Below are positions 53,313-61,796 of a stretch of 64,000 nt of DNA, one piece after another (within the stretch, counting starts at the first letter, position 1; each line of letters starts with the position of its first letter). The stretch is from Mesorhizobium sp. (GTDB lineage Bacteria > Pseudomonadota > Alphaproteobacteria > Rhizobiales > Rhizobiaceae). A program made the translations under genes and the position numbers. The DNA lies in contig SUGL01000015.1 in the NCBI GenBank assembly GCA_004963905.1, forward strand, positions 1 through 64,000, given 5' to 3'. Below the pieces are notes generated by a model. That model did no database searches. It was not told the origin of the DNA and worked only from the letters and a program-made list of their open reading frames with translations.

Positions 53313-54578
53313 TCAGCGAGCCGGCAAATGAACAGTGAACGCCGCGCCCTTGCCGACTTCCGACTTGATCGACAGTCTAGCATTATGACGTGTCAATATA
53401 TGCTTGACGATGGAAAGGCCAAGGCCGGTGCCTTTCTGGGTCCGGCTGTTTTCGACATCGACGCGGTAGAAGCGCTCCGTGATGCGGGGAATATGTTCCT
53501 CGGCAATGCCGGGACCGTAGTCTCTTATGGTGACGTCGATGCCGGCATCCGGGTCGTCCTCGCTGGCAGCGATGGATACGGTAACGCGCCCGCCCGACTG
53601 GCCGTATTTACAGGCATTTTCCAGGAGGTTCTCGAAAACCTGGAAGAGCTCGTCGCGGTCGCCGGGCACGGAAATCGGGCCAGCGATGAAATCCCGTTCG
53701 ATGACGAGACCGCTCTCGCTGGCCAGCGGCCCGAGGGAATCGATGACGCTGTCGATGGTCTGGCGCAGATCGACCTCGGTTCCCGGCCTCAGATAGGGTT
53801 TCATCTCCAGCCGCGACAGCGACAACAGGTCGTCGATCAGGCGCGCCATGCGGCCCGTCTGGTTCTGCATGATCTGCAGGAATTGGTCGCGCGCCGCCGG
53901 ATCGCTGCGCGCCGGGCCGCGCAAGGTCTCGATGAAGCCGGCGATCGAGGCGAGCGGAGTGCGCAGTTCATGGCTGGCATTGGCGATGAAGTCGGCGCGC
54001 ATCCGATCGATGCGGCGCGCCTCGCTCTGGTCCTTGAACACCAGCACGTAAAGATCGGTGGCATGGCCGACCGAGGACGCGCTCACCCGGTATGTCCGCT
54101 CGACCGGCAGCTTTTCGGTGTAGTCGACGACATCGGACGCCACGGCTCCCGAGACGATGCCGTCCAGCAACGCCTGCATTTCCGGGGCACGGAATTTGAG
54201 CGACAGCGACATGCCGGGCGCCAGCCCGCCGAAGGCGGCGAAGGCGGCCGCATTGGCGTGGACGATGGTGGCGGCCTGGTCGAAGATGATCAGCGGATCG
54301 GCGACGGCCGCCGCAAGATATTCGCCGGAGAGCCGCTGCAGGCCGCCGGCCTCGATCGCCGCCGCGTCGTCGGCGGCTTGCCGTTCCACGTTGGCGGGCA
54401 GCATTGCGGCTGCGACCAGCAGCGCCATGGCCAGCAGCGGCACATAGATCGAAACGCCGCCGAAACCGTAGACCACGAGAACAGCGACGACGGCCGCGGC
54501 CAACAACCAGCGGCTACGCCGCAGCCGGGCGACGATGGCTTGCGTCGCGCCTTTCCGCTCTGCGCCTGTATCGACCAT
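53313..54578 (-). CDS. phoR: PhoR-like sensor histidine kinase
   Basis: A 421-residue kinase. Two membrane segments lie at about 20-60 (LLAAAVVAVLVVYGFGGVSI, PLLAMALLVAAAMLPANVE). A PAS-like region follows. The phospho-acceptor block is FIANASHELRTPLASIAGFI, and the ATPase domain has LLENACKYGQSGG, DYGPGIAEEHIPRITERFYR and KGTGLGLSIVKHIL. ATG 54578 (MVDTGAERKG) is preferred to 54632. The PhoR identity rests on the PhoU neighbour and domain layout. Confidence 0.88.
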   Translation of the reverse strand: MVDTGAERKGATQAIVARLRRSRWLLAAAVVAVLVVYGFGGVSIYVPLLAMALLVAAAMLPANVERQAADDAAAIEAGGLQRLSGEYLAAAVADPLIIFDQAATIVHANAAAFAAFGGLAPGMSLSLKFRAPEMQALLDGIVSGAVASDVVDYTEKLPVERTYRVSASSVGHATDLYVLVFKDQSEARRIDRMRADFIANASHELRTPLASIAGFIETLRGPARSDPAARDQFLQIMQNQTGRMARLIDDLLSLSRLEMKPYLRPGTEVDLRQTIDSVIDSLGPLASESGLVIERDFIAGPISVPGDRDELFQVFENLLENACKYGQSGGRVTVSIAASEDDPDAGIDVTIRDYGPGIAEEHIPRITERFYRVDVENSRTQKGTGLGLSIVKHILTRHNARLSIKSEVGKGAAFTVHLPAR

Positions 54579-54639
54579 GCGCTGCCCCGCATCCCTCCGC
54601 CGGTGAGACCTCACCGGGCCGGACCGGCGCATGACCCCG

Positions 54640-54706
54640 GAAAAATCGGAATCGATTTTCTGGAATGTTCATGCGCAAAATCAAAGTGCTACGAGGCGCT
54701 GCGCCC
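54640..54706. repeat. Palindromic intergenic repeat upstream of ppk2
   Basis: AAAATCG-GAAT-CGATTTT (about 54645-54662) is a seven-base palindrome, followed by GTTCATGCGCAAAATCAAAG and TGCTACGAGGCGC. The wording is typical of rhizobial intergenic repeats, but no second copy is evident in this window. I saw no convincing Pho box in the divergent phoR-ppk2 gap (54579-54770). Confidence 0.5.
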
Positions 54707-54770
54707 AGACTGACGCAACGCCGTAGAGGCTCCCATAGCATGAGTCCGCAAGCTGGAAAGGTTCATATCG

Positions 54771-55676
54771 ATGAAAAAAGCCAAGGAAGAAGCTGAAGCG
54801 GCGCCTGCCGCGGGGCCGATCAAGATCACGATCGGCGGCAAGGAACGCGAGTTCGACATCGACAATCCCGTGCTTCCGGACTGGATCGAGGCCAACAAGC
54901 TCACCGCCGGCGGCTATCCCTACGACAAGAAGATGAACAGCGAGGACTACGAGAAGGAGCTCGAGCGCCTGCAGATCGAGCTGGTCAAGGCGCAGGCCTG
55001 GCTGCAGGCGACCGGCAAGCGAGTGATGGCGCTGTTCGAGGGACGCGACGCGGCCGGCAAGGGCGGCACGATCTTCGTGCTGCGGCAGTACATGAACCCG
55101 CGCACGGCGCGCAACGTGGCGCTGACCAAGCCGACGTCGCCGGAGCTTGGGCAATGGTATTATCAGCGCTATGTCGATCATTTCCCGACCTCGGGCGAGT
55201 TCGTCACCTTCGACCGCTCCTGGTACAACCGCGCCGGCGTCGAGCCGGTCATGGGATTCTGCACCCCGGAACAGCACGAGAAATTCCTCGACGAGACACC
55301 GCATTTCGAGCGCATGATCTCAAACGAGGGCATCCACTTCTTCAAATTCTGGCTGAATATCGGCCGGGAAACGCAGCTCGAACGGTTCCACGACCGGCGT
55401 TGGTCGCCGCTGAAGAACTGGAAGTTCTCGCCCATCGACATCGCCGGCATCAACAAATGGGACGACTACACCAAGGCGCGCGATCTCATGGTCGAGCGCA
55501 CCCACAAGGAATTCGCGCCGTGGATCATCGTGCGCGCCAACGACAAGCGCCGCGCGCGGCTCGCCGTCATCCAGCGGATCCTGTTGTCGCTGCCCTATGC
55601 CGGGCGCGATCTCGACGCCCTCGGCAAGGAAGACAAGAAAATCATCGGCGAAGGGCCGTCGTTCCTGGAGAAATAG
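54771..55676 (+). CDS. ppk2: Polyphosphate kinase 2 family protein
   Basis: A 301-residue cytoplasmic kinase using polyphosphate to phosphorylate nucleotides, or the reverse. The P-loop is [20 protein letters not shown] near residue 91. [20 protein letters not shown] followed by [17 protein letters not shown] holds the lid and Walker B aspartate. [20 protein letters not shown] is the family block. It is divergent from phoR, which fits a role in phosphate storage. Confidence 0.93.
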   Translation: MKKAKEEAEAAPAAGPIKITIGGKEREFDIDNPVLPDWIEANKLTAGGYPYDKKMNSEDYEKELERLQIELVKAQAWLQATGKRVMALFEGRDAAGKGGTIFVLRQYMNPRTARNVALTKPTSPELGQWYYQRYVDHFPTSGEFVTFDRSWYNRAGVEPVMGFCTPEQHEKFLDETPHFERMISNEGIHFFKFWLNIGRETQLERFHDRRWSPLKNWKFSPIDIAGINKWDDYTKARDLMVERTHKEFAPWIIVRANDKRRARLAVIQRILLSLPYAGRDLDALGKEDKKIIGEGPSFLEK

Positions 55677-55712
55677 CTTTTCCAGGCGCCCGCCGACTTT
55701 CATCCAACTTAC

Positions 55713-55743
55713 AGCGCCGCGCATCTTTCGGATGCGCGGCGCT
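55713..55743. terminator. Bidirectional terminator between ppk2 and the crotonase gene
   Basis: A perfect 13-base stem, AGCGCCGCGCATC (55713-55725) and GATGCGCGGCGCT (55731-55743), with a TTTCG loop, followed by a short T run on the plus strand. It lies between the stops of two converging genes. Confidence 0.85.
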
Positions 55744-55761
55744 GAGGTTTTACGAGAGTGC

Positions 55762-56508
55762 TCAGGCGGCCAGGCGGGCGATCCGTTGCAGCCGCTTCAG
55801 CGTGGCGTCGTCCTGCAGCGCCTGCTGGAACAGCGATATCTCATGGTCGATGCGGTCGCACAGAACGTCCGTATCGCCCTTGAGCAGACCGCGTGTCTGC
55901 AGGAGCGCTGCGACCGGCTTCTTGGCAAGCTGCCTTGCTCGCGCCAAGGCCGTCTCCTCGGCGCTGCCCTCCACGATCTCGCCGACCAGGCCGAGCGCCT
56001 TGGCGTCGTCGACGCCCAGCGTGTCGCCGAGGCAGAAGAAGCGGAAGGCGCCAGCATAGCCCAGCTTCTGGGGCGCCAGGATGCTGGTCGCCGCGTCCGG
56101 CACGAGGCCGAAATCGACGAAGGGCACCCTGAAAGTGCTCCCCTTGGAAGCAATCACCATGTCGCAGTGGAACAGGATGGTGCAGCCGACGCCGACGGCG
56201 TCGCCGTCGACACAGGCAAGGACCGGCTTGGGGAAGGTCGCCAGCATGCGGAACATGTCGGTGACCGCGGCGATCAGCTGCTGGTGCTTGGTGGCGTCGA
56301 GGAACTCCGAGAAGTCGCCACCGAGGCAGAAGCAGCCGGCAAGGCCGCGCAGCACGACCACGCGAACGTCGTCATTGACGGCGGCTTCGTGGAAGGTCCT
56401 GGCGAGGCTCGCATAAGCGTGCCGGTCCAGCACCGGCCGGCCGTCATGCGAGGACACCGTGACGACCAGCGTGTGGCCGCGCAGTTCAGGTTCGGGATGG
56501 AAGCTCAT
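55762..56508 (-). CDS. Crotonase (enoyl-CoA hydratase/isomerase) family protein linked to luxI
   Basis: A 248-residue crotonase-fold protein. VVVLRGLAGCFCLGGDFSEF is the first oxyanion-hole strand and helix. GDAVGVGCTILFHCDMVIAS is the second oxyanion region, and FVDFGLVPDAATSILAPQKL follows. The canonical glutamates of hydratases are not obvious. The start ATG 56508 has a perfect GGAGG five bases upstream. A second ATG at 56520 overlaps the luxI stop (TGATG). Co-translation with luxI suggests it modifies the acyl chain used for the signal. Mesorhizobium LuxR-LuxI-crotonase loci have been described; I do not give a name. Confidence 0.85.
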   Translation of the reverse strand: MSFHPEPELRGHTLVVTVSSHDGRPVLDRHAYASLARTFHEAAVNDDVRVVVLRGLAGCFCLGGDFSEFLDATKHQQLIAAVTDMFRMLATFPKPVLACVDGDAVGVGCTILFHCDMVIASKGSTFRVPFVDFGLVPDAATSILAPQKLGYAGAFRFFCLGDTLGVDDAKALGLVGEIVEGSAEETALARARQLAKKPVAALLQTRGLLKGDTDVLCDRIDHEISLFQQALQDDATLKRLQRIARLAA

Positions 56509-56519
56509 GACCGCCTCCA

Positions 56520-57158
56520 TCACGAAGCCTGCCTCAGGCCGAGCTGGCCGGGATAGCCCCTGGTCAGCACCGGCAGGAAGTGGTTGCGGCGAGCACGGAC
56601 CACCTCCAGCGTATGGTCGGTGAAGGTGAGCAGCGTCGCCACGACCTGCTGGTTGCCGTAAGTGCGCTGGTAGCCAAGCGGCGTCGCCAGGAAGTGCAGC
56701 TGCAGCGCCCGCAGCACCCACATCGGTTCGAACTCGATGATGACCTGATTGACGTTGCGCTTGAGGCCCCATTCGACGAAGCCGGCGATCAATTCGGTGC
56801 CGACCGTCGAGACGCCGCGCTTGCCGTCACGAAAGCCCGGCGCCACCGCGTAGCGGGTGAGCTCCCAGATATTCGGCCCCGAGGGGGACGTCCCCTCGCA
56901 GAGGTCCGACAGCACGTCCGTCAGGAGATGCGGCCGCGTAGTCGGCAGCATGCGCTGATAGCCGGCAAGCTCGCCGTTGCGGATGACGAGGTGATGTTCG
57001 GCCTCCTCATGGTCGAACTGATCGATCTCGAGCTGGTCCGGACGATCGAGATCGGTCCATCCCATCTCCTCGACGAAGATCCTGTAGCGCAGACGATGGA
57101 CCGCTTCCCAGAGGTCGGGACGTTCCATCAATTCCTGGGTGGTAAGGGAAAATAGCAT
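56520..57158 (-). CDS. Acyl-homoserine-lactone synthase (LuxI family)
   Basis: A 212-residue autoinducer synthase. Conserved positions are visible in RLRYRIFVEEMGWTDLDR, QFDHEEAEHHLVIRNGELAG and YQRMLPTTRPHLL, and WELTRYAVAPGFRDG follows. It joins S-adenosylmethionine with an acyl chain to form a homoserine lactone signal. ATG 57158 (MLFSLTTQEL) has AGGAG seven bases upstream, so the longer frame is rejected. Its promoter region is duplicated (57155-57538). The stop overlaps the crotonase gene. Confidence 0.93.
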   Translation of the reverse strand: MLFSLTTQELMERPDLWEAVHRLRYRIFVEEMGWTDLDRPDQLEIDQFDHEEAEHHLVIRNGELAGYQRMLPTTRPHLLTDVLSDLCEGTSPSGPNIWELTRYAVAPGFRDGKRGVSTVGTELIAGFVEWGLKRNVNQVIIEFEPMWVLRALQLHFLATPLGYQRTYGNQQVVATLLTFTDHTLEVVRARRNHFLPVLTRGYPGQLGLRQAS

Positions 57159-57538
57159 TAGCCGTCTCCTAGGCTTAAGAGGAAGATACGGCCGGGCTTT
57201 CCCGAAAATATTACGCGAACGCGTAGGCAAGAATTTCTAGGCCGGCACGGCCGACCTGGCTAATATAGCCGCGCCTAATCGCCTCGGCGACCGCCTCACA
57301 CGATTGGCGGCGCCCAGCTTGCTCTTGGCGTTAAGAAAGCATTAGCCGTCTCCTGAGATCGAGAGGAAGACACGGCTGGGCTTTCGCGAAGATACTGGGC
57401 GAATGCGCAGGGTAAGAATTTCCAGGCCAGTACGGCCGACCTAGCTAGTCGACCTAGCTAATATAGCCGCGTCTAATCGCCTCGGCGACTGCCTGCACAC
57501 GATTGGCGGCGCCCAGTTTGCTCTTGGCGTTGAGAAGG
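57155..57538. repeat. Imperfect tandem duplication across the luxR-luxI junction
   Basis: Unit A (57155-57338) and unit B (57339-57538) run in the same direction and align along their full length with scattered substitutions and one insert of about 13 bases in B (GTCGACCTAGCTA). Each contains a luxI-type start with its ribosome site (GCATTAGCCGTCTCCT), a spacer, and the 3' end of luxR (AATATAGCCGCG through TTGGCGTTRAGAA). The luxI gene uses the start in unit A; luxR ends in unit B. Confidence 0.88.
57256..57338 (-). pseudogene. Duplicated 3' fragment of luxR
   Basis: This copies the last 27 or so codons of the luxR gene at 57454, from the LNAKSKLGAANRV segment to the end. A one-base deletion breaks the frame and the stop codon has changed (TAG to CAG). 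It is a by-product of the tandem duplication and not a gene. Confidence 0.8.
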
Positions 57539-58185
57539 TGTTTCTCGGAGGTGTGCTCCGAGATGCCGAGAATCTGCGAAATCTCCCACTCGGACTTGCC
57601 GACGGCCGCCCATTGCAGGCATTCGCGCTCACGCGGCGTCAACTCAATGTGATCGATGACCTTGCCGGCCATCGTGTGAAGCTGCATGGCGCGGCCGATG
57701 GCGTAAGTGGACACCAGCGAGACCATTCCGAATTCGACGTCCGACAGTTCGACGGACTCGCCGCCCAGCGAGACCATGACGATCTGGCCGTCGAGCGTGA
57801 CCAGCGGGAAGGCGAGGCCGTCGCGCAGCTTGAACTCACGGGCGTCGCCCATGACCTCGTCGCTGCTCTTGTCGATGACGATGGCCCGCGAGGCCTCGCG
57901 CCACTGGAACGGGGCCTGCAATTGCTTCATGTGGCTGACGACCGGATCGTGGTCGACATAATTGCGCGCCACATAGCGCTCCAGCCACTCGCCCGGCCAG
58001 TCGCAGAGCAGCACATGGTCCTTCTGCTGGCCGCGCGGCGTGCCAGGCTGCGGGACGGTTCCGGCCATCAGCGCCGTCAGTCCGAAATTCGAGGTGACGC
58101 CGAGCAGCCGCTCGCACACCGCCGCCGCAGTGTTGGCATGCTGCAATTGATCTATGTATTCCAGAGTTCTGTCGAACATGGTCAT
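57454..58185 (-). CDS. LuxR-family quorum-sensing regulator
   Basis: A 243-residue regulator. The autoinducer-binding domain (about 15-165) contains CDWPGEWLERYVARNYVDHD and PVVSHMKQLQAPFQWREA, with the conserved Trp, Tyr and Asp positions of acyl-homoserine-lactone receptors. The helix-turn-helix (about 178-240) is LTPRERECLQWAAVGKSEWE followed by ISQILGISEHTSEKHLLNAK. ATG 58185 (MTMFDRTLEYIDQ) is preferred. It lies directly upstream of luxI on the same strand. Confidence 0.92.
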   Translation of the reverse strand: MTMFDRTLEYIDQLQHANTAAAVCERLLGVTSNFGLTALMAGTVPQPGTPRGQQKDHVLLCDWPGEWLERYVARNYVDHDPVVSHMKQLQAPFQWREASRAIVIDKSSDEVMGDAREFKLRDGLAFPLVTLDGQIVMVSLGGESVELSDVEFGMVSLVSTYAIGRAMQLHTMAGKVIDHIELTPRERECLQWAAVGKSEWEISQILGISEHTSEKHLLNAKSKLGAANRVQAVAEAIRRGYIS

Positions 58186-58412
58186 CGCAACATCTACCCC
58201 ATGTTGCTTCTGCTTATCATTACCGATGGTGGATGCCCGAAATCGCCCTTCGCCATCAACCCCGGATCCCAAGGTCCTTCGTGCCGCCGGCAACCTCCCC
58301 CGCTCCCGACGCGCGCTGCCACTTGCAGACGTGCTAAACCATACGCCTAATTCACGACTTTGAAATCAAAAACAATTGTGCCTGCGTCGTTTTCGTACGA
58401 AAAGCCGGGGAC

Positions 58413-59285
58413 ATGACTGAGCGGAGCCTTATCGTGACATTCCGGTGGATATTTGCGGCGCTGATTTCGGCGCTGATCGGGGCGATGCCGCTCGCAGGCG
58501 CGACTCAGGCGGCGGAGCCGCAGGTGCCGGTGCTGTGGGACGCCAAGGAACGGCTGCCGAAACCCGATCTTTCGGCGCTGCCGAGACTGAGATTTCTCAC
58601 CACCACGGATTTTCCGCCCTTCAACTTCCTCGACGGCTCAGGCCGGCTGTCGGGCTTCCACATCGACCTGGCGCGGGCGATCTGCGCGGAGCTCGGCATC
58701 GCCGAGAAATGCCAGATCCAGGCGCTGCCGTGGAACGAGCTCGACGACGCGCTGCAGAAGGGCGAAGGCGAGGCGATCATCGCAGGCATCGCCGCAACGC
58801 CGGAAAGCCGCGAGAAATACGCCTTCTCGCGTTCCTACCTGCAGTTCCCGGCGCGCTTCATAATGCCGAAGGCCAAGGCCTTCACCGAACCGATCCTCGA
58901 CAAGCTGCGCAGCAAGCGGGTGGGCGTCATTGCCGGCTCTGCGCATGAGAAGATGCTGCGTGACTATTTCAGCACCGTGCAGGTCGTGCCTTTCGACAAG
59001 CCCGAGGACCTCTACGCCGATCTCAAGGCCGGCAAGATCGACGCCGCCTTCGGCGACGGCATGCGCTTTGCCTTCTGGCTCGGCGGCTCGGATGCCGCCG
59101 GCTGCTGCCGCTTTGCCGGCGGTCCGTATCTGGCGCCTGAGTATCTGGGCTCCGGCATGGCGATCGCGACCAGGGCGGGCGACCCGGCGCTGGCCGCCGC
59201 CTTCGACTACGCGCTGCAGGAAATCTCGATCAAAGGCACCTTCGCCGAGTTCTATCTGCGCTATTTTCCGGTGAGCTTTTTCTGA
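58413..59285 (+). CDS. Periplasmic family 3 solute-binding protein (orphan)
   Basis: 290 residues. The signal peptide spans about residues 8-34 (IFAALISALIGAMPLAGATQ, cleavage near AA|EPQ). The binding domain begins RLRFLTTTDFPPFNFLDGSG and LSGFHIDLARAICAELGI. GEGEAIIAGIAATPESREKY and AGKIDAAFGDGMRFAFWL follow. Amino acids or quinoprotein-related ligands are possible. No transporter genes adjoin it. Confidence 0.87.
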   Translation: MTERSLIVTFRWIFAALISALIGAMPLAGATQAAEPQVPVLWDAKERLPKPDLSALPRLRFLTTTDFPPFNFLDGSGRLSGFHIDLARAICAELGIAEKCQIQALPWNELDDALQKGEGEAIIAGIAATPESREKYAFSRSYLQFPARFIMPKAKAFTEPILDKLRSKRVGVIAGSAHEKMLRDYFSTVQVVPFDKPEDLYADLKAGKIDAAFGDGMRFAFWLGGSDAAGCCRFAGGPYLAPEYLGSGMAIATRAGDPALAAAFDYALQEISIKGTFAEFYLRYFPVSFF

Positions 59286-59507
59286 GGGCCGAAGTGGCCA
59301 AGGGTTTGTTGAGATTCAGGTCAGGCCGCGCCGAAAATGGCGGTTTCCGAGAACCGGCCTACGCCGGCCGTAGCCTTCATAGAGCGGAGACCCTTGTGAG
59401 GGCTTCGGCCAGCGAAGGCCGGAGCGGAGCGTACTTGAAGTACGTGAGCACCGGAAGCGCAGGAAGCCCCCATTTGCAGGCCGGCATCACCTGAATATCG
59501 GCAAAGC
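59286..59507. other. Palindrome-rich convergent intergenic region, no gene
   Basis: Between two converging stops. It contains CCGGCCTACGCCGGCC, TTCGGCCAGCGAAGGCCGGA, GTACTTGAAGTAC (near-perfect dyad) and a GAGCACCGGAAGCGCAGG segment. No open frame with a ribosome site is visible. It may be an intergenic repeat or a structured RNA; no second copy is seen in the window. Confidence 0.5.
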
Positions 59508-59921
59508 CTAGGTCAGCGTGCGCAGCCGCGCCTTCGCCGCACGGGCGATTGCCGCTACGGTGAGCGTATCGAGATCGAGCTCCCGACGGATGAGCTGCAG
59601 CACCCTCACCTCCTCCATGCGCATTTCGAGGTCGACGGCCGCGACCTCGAAGGCGGCTGCGTAAGCCGTATCACGCAGCCGCTCAGGCAGCGCCTCGGCG
59701 ACGCGCGCAAGGACGCCTTCCAATCCGCCCTTTTCATGCAAGGCCTTCTGGCACTGCTGCGACACCGCCACCAGCCTGTCCTGGTTAAAATCGACGAACA
59801 CCGGCCAGGAGCGAACGACGTCGCCGATCCGCGCCAGCTCGACATCGGTCATGTCGCGGTCGGAGGCCGAGGTGATGACCATCAGGTAGATCAGGGCTTC
59901 ATGCGGCGTCAGCGAAGACAT
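59508..59921 (-). CDS. TerB-family (tellurite resistance type) protein
   Basis: 137 residues, mainly helical. MSSLTPHEALIYLMVITSAS and DRDMTDVELARIGDVVRSWP match the TerB/DjlA-N fold, where the acidic residues near 22-27 bind metal. ERLRDTAYAAAFEVAAVDLE and MRMEEVRVLQLIRRELDL follow. ATG 59921 has AAGGAG six bases upstream; the much longer frame is rejected. The role is unknown, as no other ter genes are here. Confidence 0.85.
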   Translation of the reverse strand: MSSLTPHEALIYLMVITSASDRDMTDVELARIGDVVRSWPVFVDFNQDRLVAVSQQCQKALHEKGGLEGVLARVAEALPERLRDTAYAAAFEVAAVDLEMRMEEVRVLQLIRRELDLDTLTVAAIARAAKARLRTLT

Positions 59922-60146
59922 ACAAAACTCCTTGAAGCGGGCATGTCGGCGCAGCAAGACCGCGGCCCACCTTCGGCGGCATGCTCCCGATTGGCGCTCC
60001 AACGTAGGAGCGCCATTGTGGCGCCGCAAGGAAAACCGCCGCAAATCGTTGACGCTCCGGCCAGTCGCGCCTAGAGACCGGTCGGAAAATCTTTGCATGC
60101 CGCCAAGCCGACGCATGACCTGGCCGCACAAGAGCTGGAAAGTGAC

Positions 60147-61796
60147 ATGACGGGATCAAACATCATCGATCTCAATCCCGAGATGCTTGCGGCGGCCGCC
60201 GAAAGCAAGGCATGGCCGTTCGAGGAAGCCAAGAAGATCATTGCCCGCTACAAGAACAAGGATTTTCCCGAGACCGTTCTGTTCGAGACCGGCTACGGTC
60301 CCTCCGGCCTGCCGCATATCGGCACCTTCGGCGAGGTGGCACGCACCACCATGGTGCGGCACGCCTTCCGGGTGCTGACCGGGGACAAGGTCAAGACCAA
60401 GCTCTTGTGCTTCTCCGATGACATGGACGGCATGCGCAAGATCCCCGACAACGTGCCGGACCGCGCAGCGCTCGAGCCCTATCTGCACAAGCCGCTGACG
60501 GCGGTGCCCAATCCCTTCGGCGGCGACTATGCGAGCTTCGCCGACCACAACAACGCGATGCTCTGCCGCTTCCTCGACACGTTCGGCTTCGACTACGAAT
60601 TCGCCAGCGCGACCCAGTATTACAAGTCCGGCCGCTTCGACGGAGTGCTGCGGCGCGCAGCCGAGCGCTATGGCGAGATCATGGCGGTGATGCTGCCGAC
60701 CCTCGGCGAGGAGCGCCAGGCGACCTACAGCCCGTTCCTGCCGATCTCGCCGAAGAGCGGCCGCGTGCTCTACGTGCCGATGATAAATGTCGACGCCAAG
60801 GCCGGCACCATCACCTTCGACGACGAAGGCACCGAGACCACGCTGCCGGTCACCGGCGGCAAGGTTAAGCTGCAGTGGAAGCCGGATTTCGGCATGCGCT
60901 GGGCAGCGCTCGGCGTCGATTTCGAGATGTTCGGCAAGGACCACCAGACCAACGCGGCAATCTACGACCGCATCTGCAACATCCTCGGCGGCCGCGCGCC
61001 GGAGCATTTCGTCTACGAATTGTTCCTCGACGAGAACGGCCAGAAGATCTCCAAGTCCAAGGGCAACGGCCTCACCATCGACGAGTGGCTGACCTATGCG
61101 CCGACCGAGAGCCTCGGCCTCTACATGTACCAGCGGCCGCGGCAGGCCAAGAAGCTCTATTTCGACGTCATCCCGAAGGCGGTCGACGAATATTATGCTT
61201 TCCTCTCCGCCTATCCCCGGCAGGACTGGAAGGAGCGGCTCGGCAACCCCGTCTGGCACATGCATGACGGCAATCCGCCGGCGATCGACCTGCCGGTGCC
61301 GTTCGCGCTGCTGCTCAATCTTGTCAGCGCCTCCAACGCGCATGACAAGGCGGTGCTATGGGGCTTCATCTCGCGGCACGCGCCCGGCGTGACGCCGAAG
61401 ACGCATCCCGAGCTCGACCGGCTGACCGGCTATGCCATCCGCTATTTCGACGACTTCGTGAAGCCGACCAAGGTCTATCGCGCCGCCGACGAGGTGGAGC
61501 GCGAGGCGCTGGCGAAGCTTTCGGAAGCGCTCGGCGCCCTGCCGCAGGGCGCCGACGGCGAAGCGATACAGAACGCCGCGCTCAACGTCGCGCGGCGGAT
61601 CGAGCGCTATCAGGACCACTCCAAGCAGAGCCCGGAAGGCGGGCCCGGGGTGTCGGTCGCGTTCTTCCAGATGATCTATCAGGTGCTGATCGGGCAGGAA
61701 CGCGGGCCGCGCTTCGGCTCCTTCGCGGCGCTCTATGGCATCACGGAGACGCGCGCGCTCATTGGCCGGGCGCTGGCTGGTCAGCTGGCGGCGTAA
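60147..61796 (+). CDS. lysS: Lysyl-tRNA synthetase, class I
   Basis: A 549-residue class I enzyme, found in archaea and alphaproteobacteria in place of the class II LysRS. The HIGH-type motif is [15 protein letters not shown] near 48, and the KMSKS-type motif is [15 protein letters not shown] near 303. [20 protein letters not shown] is a class I LysRS block. ATG 60147 ([14 protein letters not shown]) is preferred to 60093. The 3' end overlaps the nuclease-like gene on the other strand by 38 bases. Confidence 0.95.
   Translation: MTGSNIIDLNPEMLAAAAESKAWPFEEAKKIIARYKNKDFPETVLFETGYGPSGLPHIGTFGEVARTTMVRHAFRVLTGDKVKTKLLCFSDDMDGMRKIPDNVPDRAALEPYLHKPLTAVPNPFGGDYASFADHNNAMLCRFLDTFGFDYEFASATQYYKSGRFDGVLRRAAERYGEIMAVMLPTLGEERQATYSPFLPISPKSGRVLYVPMINVDAKAGTITFDDEGTETTLPVTGGKVKLQWKPDFGMRWAALGVDFEMFGKDHQTNAAIYDRICNILGGRAPEHFVYELFLDENGQKISKSKGNGLTIDEWLTYAPTESLGLYMYQRPRQAKKLYFDVIPKAVDEYYAFLSAYPRQDWKERLGNPVWHMHDGNPPAIDLPVPFALLLNLVSASNAHDKAVLWGFISRHAPGVTPKTHPELDRLTGYAIRYFDDFVKPTKVYRAADEVEREALAKLSEALGALPQGADGEAIQNAALNVARRIERYQDHSKQSPEGGPGVSVAFFQMIYQVLIGQERGPRFGSFAALYGITETRALIGRALAGQLAA

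Noticed and set aside
54579..54770. Pho box between phoR and ppk2
   Set aside because: No pair of CTGTCAT-like direct repeats; the dyad present looks like an intergenic repeat.
57159..57453. Canonical lux box upstream of luxI
   Set aside because: No 18-20 base dyad resembling known lux boxes was clear in either copy of the duplication.
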